64,000 nucleotides of DNA, taken from Silene conica (Eukaryota; Streptophyta; Magnoliopsida; Caryophyllales; Caryophyllaceae). The first letter of the stretch is position 1. Every line of letters starts with the position of its first letter. The DNA lies in contig CM055319.2 of assembly GCA_029255685.2 (NCBI GenBank), positions 34,931,068 through 34,995,067 of the forward strand, written 5' to 3'. This document shows, one piece after another, positions 9,382-20,819 of the stretch. The notes under the pieces were generated by a model. It saw only the letters and a program-made list of their open reading frames with translations. It did not search any database and had not been told where the DNA came from. Made by a program: the position numbers and the translations under genes.

Positions 9382-11607
9382 ATGGATTCCAAGCAACTCA
9401 AGTGCCCTATCTTCGATGGCAAAAACTACAGTCTATGGAAGAATATGATGACTCATTACATCAAGGGTTGTGATTGGGAATGTTGGAAGATCATCCAAAC
9501 CGGACCAAAGAAAATCTTGGTCGCCGCCGCAAATGGAACAACCTATGAAAAGATGGAAAGCGATTATGTGGAAAGTGACTACAAAATTGCAGAGAAAAAC
9601 TCTAAGGCCATGAGCCTCCTACAGAACGGTATGATAACCTCAGAATTTGATAGATTCTCATCTTGTAGTTCCGCTAACGAAATATGGGATAGTCTCGAAC
9701 TTGCCTATGAAGGAACATCCGCAGTCAGGAAACATCGTATAGACTTGCTCATTCAAAGATATGAACTTTTCAATATGGAAAAGAATGAATCTATTGATAG
9801 CATGTCTGCACGATTTTCTTGTATTATTAATGAACTGCAGAACCTTGGCAGAAAGATCGATTATGAAAATATCATTCGAAAGATTCTTAGGAGTCTTACC
9901 AAAAAATGGCAACCAAAGGTCACGGCCATAGAGGAAGCACGTGATCTATCTCAGATTACTTACCAAGAGTTGATTGGATCTCTAATGGCACACGAGATCA
10001 TGCTAAATAAAGACGATGATGATTCTAAAGGGAAAGGAGTCGCCCTACAAGCCTCCACAAGCGAAGTATGCGAAGAGGAACTTGAGGACGAAACAGTTCT
10101 ATTCGCAAGACGATTTAAAAGAGCAGTTTTCAAGGGTAGATACAAAAACCCTAACAACAAAACGGTCGATAAAAAGAAAACTGACACCAAACAAACATTC
10201 TTCAAAAGAGGATGTTTTAAGTGTGGTCAACAAGATCATATGATTAAGGATTGTCCAAGCTGGGACAAAATCAAAGACAAGTCAAAAAGAGAAAAGACCA
10301 AAACAGAGTTCAAGAAAGTAATGTTTGCGTCATGCTGGGGAGAATTAGAATCTGAGGATGACGAGGACTCAGAAGAAGAAGAGGTAGCACACTTGTGCCT
10401 AAGCAACGTCAGCCTAGATCTAATCTCAGACAACAATGATGAAGATGACGCATCTCATATGTGTCTCCTTGGAGAATCCGACTCAGACGACGACGACGAT
10501 GAAGAGGTAAATTTTCTTCAACTCAAAAGTCAGGTTAAAAATCTATCTAAGGCTATGTTAATTAAATACTTTGAGGAAATCCTAGACCAATGTCATGAAC
10601 AAAGTCTTGAATTAGATGACTTGAAAGAACAAATCCTCGATATTGCTGAGGAAAATCAACTTCTGAAAGCCAAAGCTAAGAAACTGAAATCCAAAATAAG
10701 CATTGAAGCCAATGCTAAGTTGGAAGCAGTTATGTCTGAGAAAAAGGTTCTTGAGTCTAAAGTTATAGCTAATGAAGCTATAACCTCAAAACTGAAACTC
10801 AACATCAAAGATCTTCAATCCAAAGTTATAGCTAATGAAGCTATAACTTCAGATTTAAGAAAGGCTAATGAGCTTCTAAAGTCAAAATCTTCGATTATGG
10901 TCGAAGATGAGACTCATCTAGAAGAAGTTGAGATCCTCGAAAGCAAAATTATGGATCTAGAATTCAATCTATCTAAAATCAAGAAGGAACATGCCAAAAT
11001 TGTGTCTGACTTTCATAGAGACATTCAAAACCTAAAAGAGTCTAGCAACACTGACCATAGTGAATGTAAGAAAGAAATAGACTCCTTAAAAGACCTCCTT
11101 CTTCATGCTCGGAAAGTTCACGACAAATGGGAAGGAAGCACTTACGTTCTAAACTTCCTAACTGAACAATCCGACAACAACATGAAGATGGGATTAGGTC
11201 ACGAGTGTTATGGAAGAAGGGATCACTCAAAGTGTAAGCAAAGCCCAACAGACAGAGACTTTAGAAGAAGAAAATATGCCGACCTTCCTGAGTATTTAAT
11301 ATGCACTTATTGTGGCCATACTGGACACCTCCGAGAAAACTGTGTGAAACACGCACAAGATTTTAAAACCGGAGTTAAGTTTGTTAAATCCTTAGGAATT
11401 CCAAACGACACTATTTCTATCTCTGATAGTGATGATGATAAAATTGAGGAAAGAAATATTGACCACAGAAGGTTCTATGACATGACATTTGACTACGAAG
11501 AAAAGAAAAATAGAACCAAACAAACTCCTCAAACAACACACAAAAATTGGTCACCAAGAGTACAAACAAAGACCTACACAAAAACATCAAAACCCAACTA
11601 CTACTAA
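9382..11607 (+). CDS. Copia B Gag, long form with two zinc knuckles
   Basis: A 741-codon open frame begins at the ATG at 9382; the frame is open 48 nt further upstream, but without an ATG. Residues 1-200 match the copia Gag (UBN2-type) region with FDGKNYSLWKNMM. A first CCHC knuckle (CFKCGQQDHMIKDC) starts near residue 278. Acidic patches and a long lysine/glutamate-rich coiled coil follow at about 390-590, then a second knuckle (CTYCGHTGHLRENC) near residue 641. The coiled coil holds two copies of KVIANEAITS, encoded by palindromes. A TAA ends it at 11607, but the same frame stays copia-like for 35 more codons. Gag packages element RNA; whether this stop is natural for the family or a mutation is unclear. 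Confidence 0.85.
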   Translation: MDSKQLKCPIFDGKNYSLWKNMMTHYIKGCDWECWKIIQTGPKKILVAAANGTTYEKMESDYVESDYKIAEKNSKAMSLLQNGMITSEFDRFSSCSSANEIWDSLELAYEGTSAVRKHRIDLLIQRYELFNMEKNESIDSMSARFSCIINELQNLGRKIDYENIIRKILRSLTKKWQPKVTAIEEARDLSQITYQELIGSLMAHEIMLNKDDDDSKGKGVALQASTSEVCEEELEDETVLFARRFKRAVFKGRYKNPNNKTVDKKKTDTKQTFFKRGCFKCGQQDHMIKDCPSWDKIKDKSKREKTKTEFKKVMFASCWGELESEDDEDSEEEEVAHLCLSNVSLDLISDNNDEDDASHMCLLGESDSDDDDDEEVNFLQLKSQVKNLSKAMLIKYFEEILDQCHEQSLELDDLKEQILDIAEENQLLKAKAKKLKSKISIEANAKLEAVMSEKKVLESKVIANEAITSKLKLNIKDLQSKVIANEAITSDLRKANELLKSKSSIMVEDETHLEEVEILESKIMDLEFNLSKIKKEHAKIVSDFHRDIQNLKESSNTDHSECKKEIDSLKDLLLHARKVHDKWEGSTYVLNFLTEQSDNNMKMGLGHECYGRRDHSKCKQSPTDRDFRRRKYADLPEYLICTYCGHTGHLRENCVKHAQDFKTGVKFVKSLGIPNDTISISDSDDDKIEERNIDHRRFYDMTFDYEEKKNRTKQTPQTTHKNWSPRVQTKTYTKTSKPNYY
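10762..10784 (+). repeat. Copia B palindrome, gag copy 1
   Basis: GTTATAGCT, loop AATGA, AGCTATAAC; read in frame as VIANEAIT. Confidence 0.8.
10825..10847 (+). repeat. Copia B palindrome, gag copy 2
   Basis: Identical 23-bp palindrome 63 bp after copy 1, in the same frame. The flanking sequence differs, so only about 30 bp look duplicated. Confidence 0.8.
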
Positions 11608-11719
11608 TATAGAAAGACCTATGTAAGACAAGTTTGGGTTAAAAAGGAAGATGTATTTGTGATTACTAACAACGAAGGACCCAAGTATGCTTGGGTACCT
11701 AAATCCCGTCTTTGAAATT
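11608..11719 (+). pseudogene. Copia B gag-protease linker remnant
   Basis: After the gag TAA the same frame reads on through YVRQVWVKKEDVFVIT and YAWVPKSRL, typical of SIRE-type linkers, to a TGA at 11713. The LINE is inserted at 11719/11720. Protease resumes after the LINE in a different frame, so at least one indel separates them. Confidence 0.65.
11708..11719. repeat. LINE target-site duplication, left copy
   Basis: GTCTTTGAAATT is repeated exactly at 13313-13324, flanking the LINE. The right copy continues the copia B protease sequence. Confidence 0.88.
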
Positions 11720-13312
11720 TTTTTTTTTGGTAAAATGTGAGTGTAGTATATCATATCAAAAGGATAATTACAAGGGAGTGTCAGGGATCAAATCCCATTA
11801 CAAGCAAAAAGGAGTTAAATTATGCCAACACTAGCTAACCAATCACTATGGGATTGATCAAATTCATTGCCTAGCTTAAATTTAATTCTTCGTTTAATGT
11901 CCTCTTCAATGTGACGAGCCACCAAATCTGGTCGTTTCACCCAGTCATTAACTCTAGTATCATTCCTCTGATTCCAAACAGCATAGTAGTAGGCATTAAG
12001 CACGGCAGATTGACTCTGCCATTTGACATTCTTCCTGAAGCGAACAGCCAGGGAAGACACAGAAGGCCATGACCCTCCAAACCAGTGCAGCAGGTGAGCT
12101 TTGATGCTGCAGCTAAAATCACACTCATCAAACAGATGAGCAATCGTCTCAGTGTTCCTCTGATAGAGAACACATTTATCATCTGAGATACAGCCAAGTC
12201 TATAGAGCTTGTCCTTGACATTCATACCCCCTTGAATCATGAGCCAAGTGATCATGGAATGCTTAGGTACATTCCAATGATTCCAAATAACCCTATACCA
12301 GTCCTGAGTAGGCTGCAAAGGACATAGGTAAGAGTAACCTTCACTGATGGAATATCCTTTTGGGTTCCCAATCCAGCTATCTTGTACAAAGCCATGTTTA
12401 ATTCGATCCTTTACCTTGCACACATTCTTCCAAACCCAAGAAGCATCCTTAGGAGGAGAGTAGTCATGCCATGGTGAATGTTTAAGGTAGACAGAATTGA
12501 CGCATTTCACCCATAATCTGTCAGCTTTGGTATAGATCCAATAAACAAGTTTTCCAACAATAGCTTCATTCCAAATAGATGTTTTTTTGATTCCCAAACC
12601 ACCTTCTTTCTTAGATAGAGTTACTCTATCCCAAGCTACCAATGGTACTCGATGGAATTCAGCACTGCCGTCCCAAAGATAGTTCCGACATATACTTTCA
12701 ATCCTCTTGGATACACTAGCAGGAATGATGAACATTTGAGCCCAATATTGATGAAGTGTATGAAGAACAGAATTAATAAGAACAAGTCTCCCAGCATAAG
12801 ATAGTTTTCTTGCCCCTAACCCTCGAATTCTTGAGACCATTTTTTCAGTTAGAGCATTGCATTCCATCTTTGTCAATTTAGTTGCTTTGATGGGAACACC
12901 TAGGTATCTAAAAGGCATACTGCCTTCTTTGAATCCAGTCACAGAAATAATGCCTTCCTTTATCTCATCATTCATGCCATTGAAAAAAAATTTAGATTTT
13001 GAGCTATTCATACTCAACCCAGAAGCCTTGGTAAAAGATGAGAAAGCTCTCATTAATAGCATAATAGAATCAGGCTTACCCTTACAGAAGAGAAGTAGAT
13101 CATCAGCAAATAGAAGATGGTTGAGTTTCAGATCTTTGCATAAGGGATGATATTGAAAAGGCCATTTGGCAGTAGCAAACTTGAGCAGTCTAGACAGGTA
13201 CTCCATGCAGATAGTAAACAAGAGAGGAGAGATAGGATCCCCTTGTCGAAGACCTCTTTTACCCTTAAAGAACCCAAAATTGCTACCATTTAGGGAGAGG
13301 GTAAAAGAAGGA
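11720..13312 (-). mobile_element. L1-type LINE, 5'-truncated
   Basis: A 1.6 kb minus-strand LINE inserted in copia B. Its 3' poly-A appears as a T run at 11718-11728 next to the left duplication, and the 5' end stops inside the reverse transcriptase at 13312. Perfect 12-bp target duplications bracket it, as expected of target-primed reverse transcription with early termination. Confidence 0.93.
11815..13312 (-). pseudogene. LINE ORF2 protein, C-terminal reverse transcriptase and zf-RVT
   Basis: About 499 uninterrupted codons. Visible reverse transcriptase motifs are RGLRQGDPISPLLF, the catalytic FADD (LLFADDLLLF) and PFRYLGVPI. A zf-RVT-like region follows with cysteines and histidine in the CVLYQRNTETIAHLFDEC segment. 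The N-terminal endonuclease and the first reverse transcriptase motifs are missing because of 5' truncation. The frame runs on unbroken past the duplication into copia B sequence, which is chance. The absence of stops over 1.5 kb suggests a fairly recent insertion. Function in life: nicking and copying LINE RNA at the target; this fragment is inactive. Confidence 0.9.
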
Positions 13313-13324
13313 GTCTTTGAAATT
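13313..13324. repeat. LINE target-site duplication, right copy
   Basis: GTCTTTGAAATT, exact match to 11708-11719. Confidence 0.88.
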
Positions 13325-13863
13325 ATTCGTGCAGTTTGTCGCCAAGGAAAATAACCTATGGTATCTCGACAGTGGATGCTCAAGACATATGACAGGCGAC
13401 GTAAATATATTCCAAACCCTTAAACCCTTTGATGGAGGTAAAGTCACATTTGGTGATAACAAAAAGGGAAAGATCATCGGAATTGGTAAGATAGGTATTT
13501 CATCTTCTCATACTATAAATGATGTATACCTTGTAAGTGGTCTCAAACACAATCTTATCAGTATATCTCAACTATGTGATAAAGGAAACAAAATGGTGTT
13601 TCATTCAGATATATGTCGTATAATCTTAGAAGGCACCAGTAAAGTAATACTTGAAGGTCATAGGATAAAAAATGTTTATATGATTGATTTAAATGCTGTA
13701 CCTACTGACTCTCTATCATGCATGAAAGTTACGTTAGATGATCCATGTCTATGGCACAAGAGATTTGGTCATATTAGCTCACCTATTCTAAGTAAGCTGA
13801 AAAGATGGGACTTGGTCGAAGGTCTTCCAAAGATCAAATTTGATCAAGAAAAGATGTGTGACA
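13325..13863 (+). pseudogene. Copia B protease and pre-integrase fragment
   Basis: Aspartic protease with catalytic LDSGCSRHMTG (an Asp-Ser-Gly form usual in plant copia elements), followed by a VTFGDNKKGKIIG strand and LISISQLCDKGNKMVF. Then comes the GAG-pre-integrase zinc-binding start, LWHKRFGHIS. The frame is open to the copia A-1 insertion at 13863/13864. The next copia B codons (CARCKHVRSSF) resume at 21825. The protease would cut the Gag-Pol polyprotein in the particle. Confidence 0.88.
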
Positions 13864-14435
13864 TGTTGGGGCTGGTGTCCTTGACAGTTAGTACAATAAC
13901 TTACTAAATCTCTTAAAGGATCACAAGGGCATACTTTTGTATTATTATCAGTTGATCCACGTTTATCAATAACGGTTGGCTTTCTAGATAAGTTTGACGT
14001 TATTGTCATACGGATGGCGGTGATCAACTGGTCCCTATACGTCACACCTATAGGACACGTTTGAGAGATGTGAAGGTATGAAAATACAGTCACATTTATG
14101 CCGGATATGACTAAACAGTTAGTCAGAGGTATTGACTATTAAATTAGTCAATGAGATGTTGAGATTATTATTTAATACGGATTAAATAATTTTAGCTAAT
14201 GCGGATTACATGATTAATTCGTAAAATTAAATACAAGCAGTTATATTTAATTAAATATTGAATTTGCGTATTAATATAAACAGTTATATTAATTTGGCCA
14301 ATTATACAATATCGTATTTTATCAGACCATTATTAATATATCGACTGTATTAATATCTGATAACATGTGTGCGATTTATAATAAATACCCGCAAATTATA
14401 TTTTAGCAAAATGAGTCGAATCATGCATTGGAATA
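13864..14435 (+). repeat. 5' LTR of copia A-1, 3'-deleted
   Basis: Matches the 3' LTR (20816-21387) nearly base for base, then stops at GCATTGGAATA, where sequence homologous to the copia A-2 leader begins. The junction shows a few bases of microhomology (A/T-AG-TTT). Confidence 0.9.
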
Positions 14436-14485
14436 GTTTATCTTTTGTGAGAAATCGTGTTCAGAAACTCGGTTTCGTGTTTTGT

Positions 14486-14518
14486 GGTCGGTCGACCTGT
14501 TTTTCGGGTCGGTCGACC
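14486..14518. repeat. 33-bp bipartite module, copia A-1 leader
   Basis: Two boxes GGTCGGTCGACC flank spacer TGTTTTTCG. It is identical, on the other strand, to the module at 49830-49862 of copia A-2. Confidence 0.85.
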
Positions 14519-14559
14519 ATTCTGCTTTAAAAAAAAAAAAAATTTTTTTTTCGCCAGGT

Positions 14560-14571
14560 GGTCGGTAGACC
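14560..14571. repeat. Collapsed module (single box), copia A-1 leader
   Basis: A single box GGTCGGTAGACC. Copia A-2 has a full two-box module here (49744-49776), whose outer boxes carry the same TAGACC change. Loss of one 21-bp period between the two GGTCGGT direct repeats explains the difference. Confidence 0.75.
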
Positions 14572-15920
14572 ACCCCTGTAACAGACTCTTTTTTTTTTCC
14601 GAAAATAACATGTTTTATTTTCACATGGCCTTTAGTAATATACTATATACGGAAATAGTATATTATTAATTTTGTGAAACGGTTCACCCTCGTTTGATAC
14701 ATATTATTTTAAAACGGTTTAAAATAATAGGATTATAAACTTATTAAAATTAAAGTGGTTAAAACGGTATAATCACATAATTTTAATCCTAAAAGGTGGT
14801 TTGGTAAAAAAATTTGTTAATCATAATAACAGTATTATGTCATGAATGAATTTTGTTTTAGTTGATGCATTTTATTTATCGTCTTGTTGAATGCCTTGTG
14901 AATGCTTTCAATAACGTATTTAATTTTTGCAAACGGTTGTAACTTAGTGTGGCCTTAGAAGATTGGGTCACCGTAATGATGGGACACAATCTTGCTTGTA
15001 ATTTTGAGATCTTGAATCTCCGTTTTGGGTTTTTGCCATGTAATTACTTTTGTATTTAAATTAGAATGTATCTAGGACTACTTTTGTAATTTAAATTAGT
15101 AATTTTGTGAAGACCGAAGACGGAGACCGGATGCTCACTCCCACTGCAAGGACCAAGATGGAACATCAAGACAAGCTTCTAGGGTCCAACAGTGGATTCC
15201 AGGTTGTTTTATGTTTATTTTGGTAGGATAGGCCACACTAGGACTTTTATTTACGTTTATCGCATTTATTTTATGCTTTCATCGATAATAGCTTGCATCA
15301 ATTCCGCCTAAAACCAAACCACCTATTACATGCCTGAAAACTGACTCAAGTAGAGGTTACGCGTTAGTTTTCTGTGACAATAAAGATGTCACATGTCAAT
15401 TGCAAAGCCATCACTTTATTTCATTCATTCACGAATATGCTAAATTTTAGTTCACTTAATATGAATAAATATAAGTCGATGGGGTCTTCCTCGTATAACC
15501 AAAAATTGAGAATAGTCTTTATAAATCAGCCTCCCATGAATCCCTTCTTCGTCGGTAGGCATAATATGACCCCTTCTACATCGGGTAAGTGGGAACAGAT
15601 GATTTATTTTATCTCAACATCATGGTCACTCGATAATATCCAGTGACTGAGATGGACTAATAGATAGGATTTACGGAAATCTATCGACCAAGAGTTCCAA
15701 CGGTGGAATTAGCCAAACTGTGGGCTTATCAATATACGGAAATTGAGTCTTGGGATCATTTATATAATTCTTGAGGGAGATCAATTATATAAATGCATGA
15801 GTCTACGAGTTTAAATTCAATTTAATATAGACTTAAATCACAACAATGAGTTGCTTATATGGTTTTGTTTTATCTTCTTTTCAGTCTAGAACACGTTCAA
15901 TTAAACTGTTGTATAACTAA

Positions 15921-18900
15921 ATGGCTGGTGAAGACCCAATGCCAAGTGCCAAGCTAGCACGTGAATCCTGGCTAAAAGCCTTCATGGACTCCATGAATCA
16001 GTCCACAAGACTGAGGAATGATGGGTCAAACTTCTCTGACTGGGAGGCAGCACTACGGAATGCTGCCATTGCTGACGGAAAGCTCAAGTACTAATCTGAG
16101 CCCATTCCGCCACACCCAGGAACTGGAGCTAGAGCTAACAAAGTTCGCGCTCATAGCGACTTCGTCATGGAAGCGGGTGCGATAAAGAACGTACTCATCT
16201 ATGCAATGGAATCCAATTTGCAAAGACGCTTCATAACCCATGGTGCAAACAAGATTTTCACCACGCTCACTAACGAATTCTCAAAGGCTCCGAGAATCGT
16301 TTCTTATGAGCATACCTGTCGCTTCTTTGAGGCGAAACTCCAGAAGGGCCAAGCTGTTAGCCCACATATTCTTCACATGATTGAGAATATCGAGAAACTG
16401 GAGGCCCTAAATTGCAAGATCAGTGAGAACATAATCGTTGATCGAATGCTTCATTCACTTCATGATGGGTTCGCCCTCTTTAGGGCCAACTATTACATGA
16501 ATGACATGAAGAAGACTCCTCATGAGCTCCACTCCCTTCTCGTACAGACCGAGAAGGATCTGAAATTAAGTGGGAGCGTGAAGCAAGATGTTCTCATGAT
16601 CTCCAGTAAGGGTAAGGGTAAGGGTAAAGCTAAAGCTCAGGGCGACCTAACAGTAGGCAAGCCCAAGTTTAAGAAGTTAGGATTTACTAAGAGTGGGCCA
16701 GGTGAGTCAAGCAACTCACAGGGCAAAACAAAGAGCAAGGATACTAGCATGGAATGTCACCATTGCCACAAGACTGGGCATTGGAGGCGCTCATGCCCCG
16801 TGTATCGTGAGGACATTAAGGCAGGCCGCGTTACTCCTGTTGGTATGTCTTCTTCTTCTTTTATTCACATGATTGAGATTAACCATGCAAGTTACGGAAC
16901 TTGGGTACTAGATACTGGTTGTGGTTCTCATCTATGTAATCATGTGCAGGGCCTCCGAAACCAAGAACCCCTAATCAAGGGTGAGGTTGACCTGCGTGTC
17001 GGGAATGGAGCACGTGTTGCTGCAATCTCAAGGGGAACATACGTAATCCAGCTTCCAAGTGGATTCGAGTTATCTTTATATAACTGTTATTATGTTCCTT
17101 GTTTGTCCAAAAACATTATTTCAGTTTCTGCGCTTGACAAACTCGGTTTTTCATTTGTAATAGAGAATAATAGCTGTATTTTCTCCTTACACAATATGAT
17201 TTATGGCAAGGCAGTTTCCATGAATGGAATTTATGTTTTAGATCAAACCACCGAAATATTACATGTGAATAATAAGAGATTAAAGGTAGGTGACAAAGAT
17301 CAAACTTACCTATGGCATTGTCGTATGGGACACATAAATGAGAAACGCGTGAAACAGCTCATACAGAATGGAGCTATCTCGCCCTTTGATTTCGAATCAT
17401 ATGGCACGTGTGAATCATGTCTCATCGGTAAGATGACTCGTATTTCCTTCAAAGGTGTTGGAATGCGCGCTGCCGACCTATTAGGACTCATACATACGGA
17501 CGTATGTGGCCCTATGTCGATCAACGCACGAGAAGGCTATAGGTATTTCATCACTTTCACGGATGATTTGAGTAGATATGGCTATGTCTACTTAATGAAG
17601 CACAAAAGTGAATCCTTTGACAAGTTCAAAGAATACCAGAATCGGGTACAGAACCAGCCGGGTAGAAAGATTAAAGCACTACGTTCTGATCGTGGTGGTG
17701 AGTATCTTTCACACGATTTTGATCAACACCTTAAAGACTGTGGCATCGTGCTACAGTTAACTCCACCTGTAACACCACAATTAAATGGTGTGTCCGAACG
17801 GAGAAATCGAACTCTACTCGATATGGTTCGATCCATGATGAGTCACACCATCGTGCCTGATTCATTGTGGGGCTATGCTCTTTTGTCTGCCGCTCTAATA
17901 CTTAACCGAAGTCCGTCTAAAGCTGTTGACAAGACTCCATACGAATTATGGAAGGGAACGGTCCCTAACTTATCCTTTATTCGGGTTTGGGGCTGCGAGG
18001 CTTATGTCAAGTGGAGACACGAGGATAAGCTCGGCCCGCGATCGGTCAAAACATACTTTATAGGCTATCCAAAGGGAACTTTTGGTCATTACTTCTACTC
18101 GCCAACCGAACAACGTGTTTTTTTTGCGGCTAGTGCGACGTTCTTAGAGAAAGAATTTCTAGAGAACAAGTCAAGTAATAGAACCTTCGATTTATCGGAG
18201 GTTCAAGAACCAACTACCGAGCAACCATTGGAGGAAACAGTTCCTTCAACCGAGACTGCGGTAGATATTCCTGAGGAACCTAGGAGGTCGGGAAGAGTCT
18301 CTATTCCTCCGGACAGATACATTGGTATGGTCGAGGAACATGATATAGATGACGTCTTACTCCTAGAGGGTAATGAACCCTCAACCTATAAAGGTGACAT
18401 GACCAGTTCTGACTCAAAGCTATGGCTAGAAGCCATGCAATCCGAGATGGACTCCATGTATGAGAACAACGTGTGGGATCTTGTGGACCTACCTGCAAAG
18501 GTGCGTCCCCTTTAATGCAAATGGCTTTACAAAATAAAGCATGCCGTGGAAGGTAAACAAGACATCCATAAGGCAAGACTAGTTGCTAAAGGTTTCACCC
18601 AAGTGCCAGGCTTGCACTACGATGAGATCTTTGCACCCGTAGTCATGCTACGTTCCATTCGGATTATCTTAGCGATAGCCGCATTTCATGACTACGAAAT
18701 ATGGCAAATGGACGTTAAAACCGCCTTCTTAAACGGTTATTTGGAGGAAGAGTTGTACATGGTACAACCCGAGGGTTTTATGGATCCAGAACATCCTAAG
18801 AGGGTTTGCAAGCTTAAGCGTTCCATCTATGGACTTAAGCAAGCATCGCGGAGTTGGAATCATCGCTTCGACCAAGTGATAAAAGAGAATGGATTCGTTC

Positions 18901-19952
18901 GATCAGTCGAGGAACCATGTCTCTATATCAAGTCGAGTGGGAGCAAGATTGTCTTCCTAGTACTGTATGTCGACGACATACTCTTGATTGGGAATGACAT
19001 ACCTCTCTTATCTTCGGTTAAAGCATGGTTGAAAAACCATTTCCAGATGAAAGATCTGGGAGAGGCACAAAAAATTTTGGGCATCCGTATCTACAGGGAT
19101 AGATCACGACGGATGTTGTCTCTCAGTCAGGAGTCTTATATAGATAAGATTCTATAGAGATTCAGCATGACGAACTCCAAGAAGGGGTTCCTCCCTATGA
19201 CTCCTGGGCTTCACTTGAGCAAGACTCAAGAAGCTAAATCATTGGAAGAGAAAGAGCGCATGAGTCGGATTCCTTATGCCTCGGCAATAGGATCGATCAT
19301 GTATGCCATGATATGCACACGTCCTGACGTTGCATATGCATTGAGTATGACAAGTCGATTCCAAGCTCATCTAGGTGAACAACACTGGATGGCCGTGAAA
19401 AACATTCTTAAGTACCTACGGAGGACTAAAGATTGGGGATTGACTTACGGAGGCGACTCAACGCTCTGCGCCACGGGTTACGCAGATGCTAGCTTCCAAA
19501 CGGATCGAGATGACTCGAAATCTCAGTCTGGATTCGTTTTTACTCTTAATGGCGCTACTGTCAGCTGGAAAAGTTCTAAACAGAGTGTTACAGCAGATTC
19601 TACGACTGAGTCCGAGTACTATGCCGCCTCAGAAGCAGCTAAGGAAGCAATATGGATGCGTCAATTCTTACAAGGACTATCAGTAGTGCCTAGTTCGAAT
19701 GACCCAATCACCGTTTATTGTGATAATAAAGGTGCCATTTTCCAAGCTAAGGAGCATAAGTCTAGCAACAAGGCTAGGCATGTACAACGGAAAGCTCATC
19801 TAATCAGAGATTACGTTGAGCAAAAGGAGATATTTATTGATAAGATTGCTACGGATGACAACATAGCTGATCCTCTTACAAAAGCATTACCACGTGATAA
19901 GCATGAAGGGCACATTCATTCCATGGGAATTAGATGTATTCCTAAGTTGTAG
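15921..19952 (+). pseudogene. Copia A-1 Gag-Pol polyprotein with three stops
   Basis: A single 1,343-codon frame starting MAGEDPMPSAK. In order: Gag; CCHC knuckle (CHHCHKTGHWRRSC) from about residue 279; protease DTG at 331; pre-integrase LWHCRMGHIN; integrase with HTDVCGPM, SDRGGEY and the NGVSERRNRT block; reverse transcriptase with YVDD at 1016; RNase H with GYADASF, TTESEYYAAS and YCDNKGA. Stops: TAA at 16092-16094 (residue 58), TAA at 18513-18515 (CAA in copia A-2) and TAG at 19155-19157 (GAG in A-2). There are no frameshifts; the frame length equals that of copia A-2. The product would build particles and copy and integrate the element. Dead copy of an otherwise complete family. Confidence 0.93.
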
Positions 19953-20815
19953 TACTCTTTTATGAATTCATGTAATAATTCATTTTCTCGTGTACTCTAT
20001 TCAACCTTATTGTTATGATATAAAATGTTTTGTTTTTCATGTGGAATTGTACGCCAATTTTGAACACCACAAAGTGAACTGATTAACATTACATCGTTTT
20101 GGTCCTTGATTACCCACTTGAGCTGATAACTCAGGTAATCATTTTGTGACGTTGGTTGATGGTGGGTTCAACGAGCCATAAGTCACGCGGCTGACTGACC
20201 AATCACAAAGGCGAGTTATACGGATATCTCGTAGGACACCCCGTGACAACGTTATGGAGTCCTAAATGTTTTATAACATTGGGTGCCGGGTCGTGGATAG
20301 GACCTCCATAGTGTTCCTTAGAGTCGAGTCTTTTGACTTTCAACTGTCTCTTGAGATTAAGGCAGATTTTGGGTAACTTTGGTTTCTTTCCCACGGTCAC
20401 CGTAACAGGGGCCAAGAGGATTTTTTCTGGGTTATTTCATGTTGCGCGATATCGGTAGGATTCGAGTTGAGGGAAATATCCAAACCCTTATCAGGATTTT
20501 ATCATTTCTCAGGGCCACTCGAGGAGTAGTAACTGAAATGCATGGCCATGCTCGAATACAGATTCGTTTTATCAGTTAAGTTACTCTCTAGTCGGGGAAA
20601 CCACTCTTAATACAAATCGCTTGTGAGATACGACCTTTGCGAATGCGGATTCGCAAATTGTCTTACATTGAGTGGGAGAAATTTTAAAAGGATATGAGAT
20701 TCGGTTATCGCACCTACACTTGTACGGACAAGTGGGAGTTTGTTGGAGACTTGTGTCCTCCACATGTAGTGTGATAACGTCATTGCACATACCCTTGTAC
20801 GGACAAGTAGGAGAT
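19953..20815 (+). other. 3' noncoding region of copia A-1
   Basis: 0.86 kb between the pol stop and 3' LTR, homologous to 43501-44362 of copia A-2 (minus strand). It has no gene. A duplicated polypurine-tract block lies at its end (20719-20819). Confidence 0.8.
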
Positions 20816-20819
20816 TGTT
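20719..20819 (+). repeat. Duplicated hairpin-plus-polypurine-tract block of copia A
   Basis: CTTGTACGGACAAGTGGGAG (20719-20738) followed by TTTGTTGGAGA, and CTTGTACGGACAAGTAGGAG (20794-20813) followed by ATTGTTGGGGC, where the LTR starts at 20816. Each copy has the inverted repeat CTTGT-ACGG-ACAAG, a purine run and an LTR-start-like TGTTGG. Only the second is used as the LTR edge. The pair is also present in copia A-0 and A-2. Confidence 0.75.

Larger units (their letters stand above)
14436..15920 (+). other. 5' leader of copia A-1
   Basis: About 1.5 kb of noncoding leader homologous to 48395-49912 of copia A-2. It holds one intact 33-bp module (14486-14518), one collapsed module (14560-14571), an A13/T9 run at 14528-14551 and AT-rich sequence. 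No open frame of note. The primer binding site is absent because of the upstream deletion. Confidence 0.8.
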
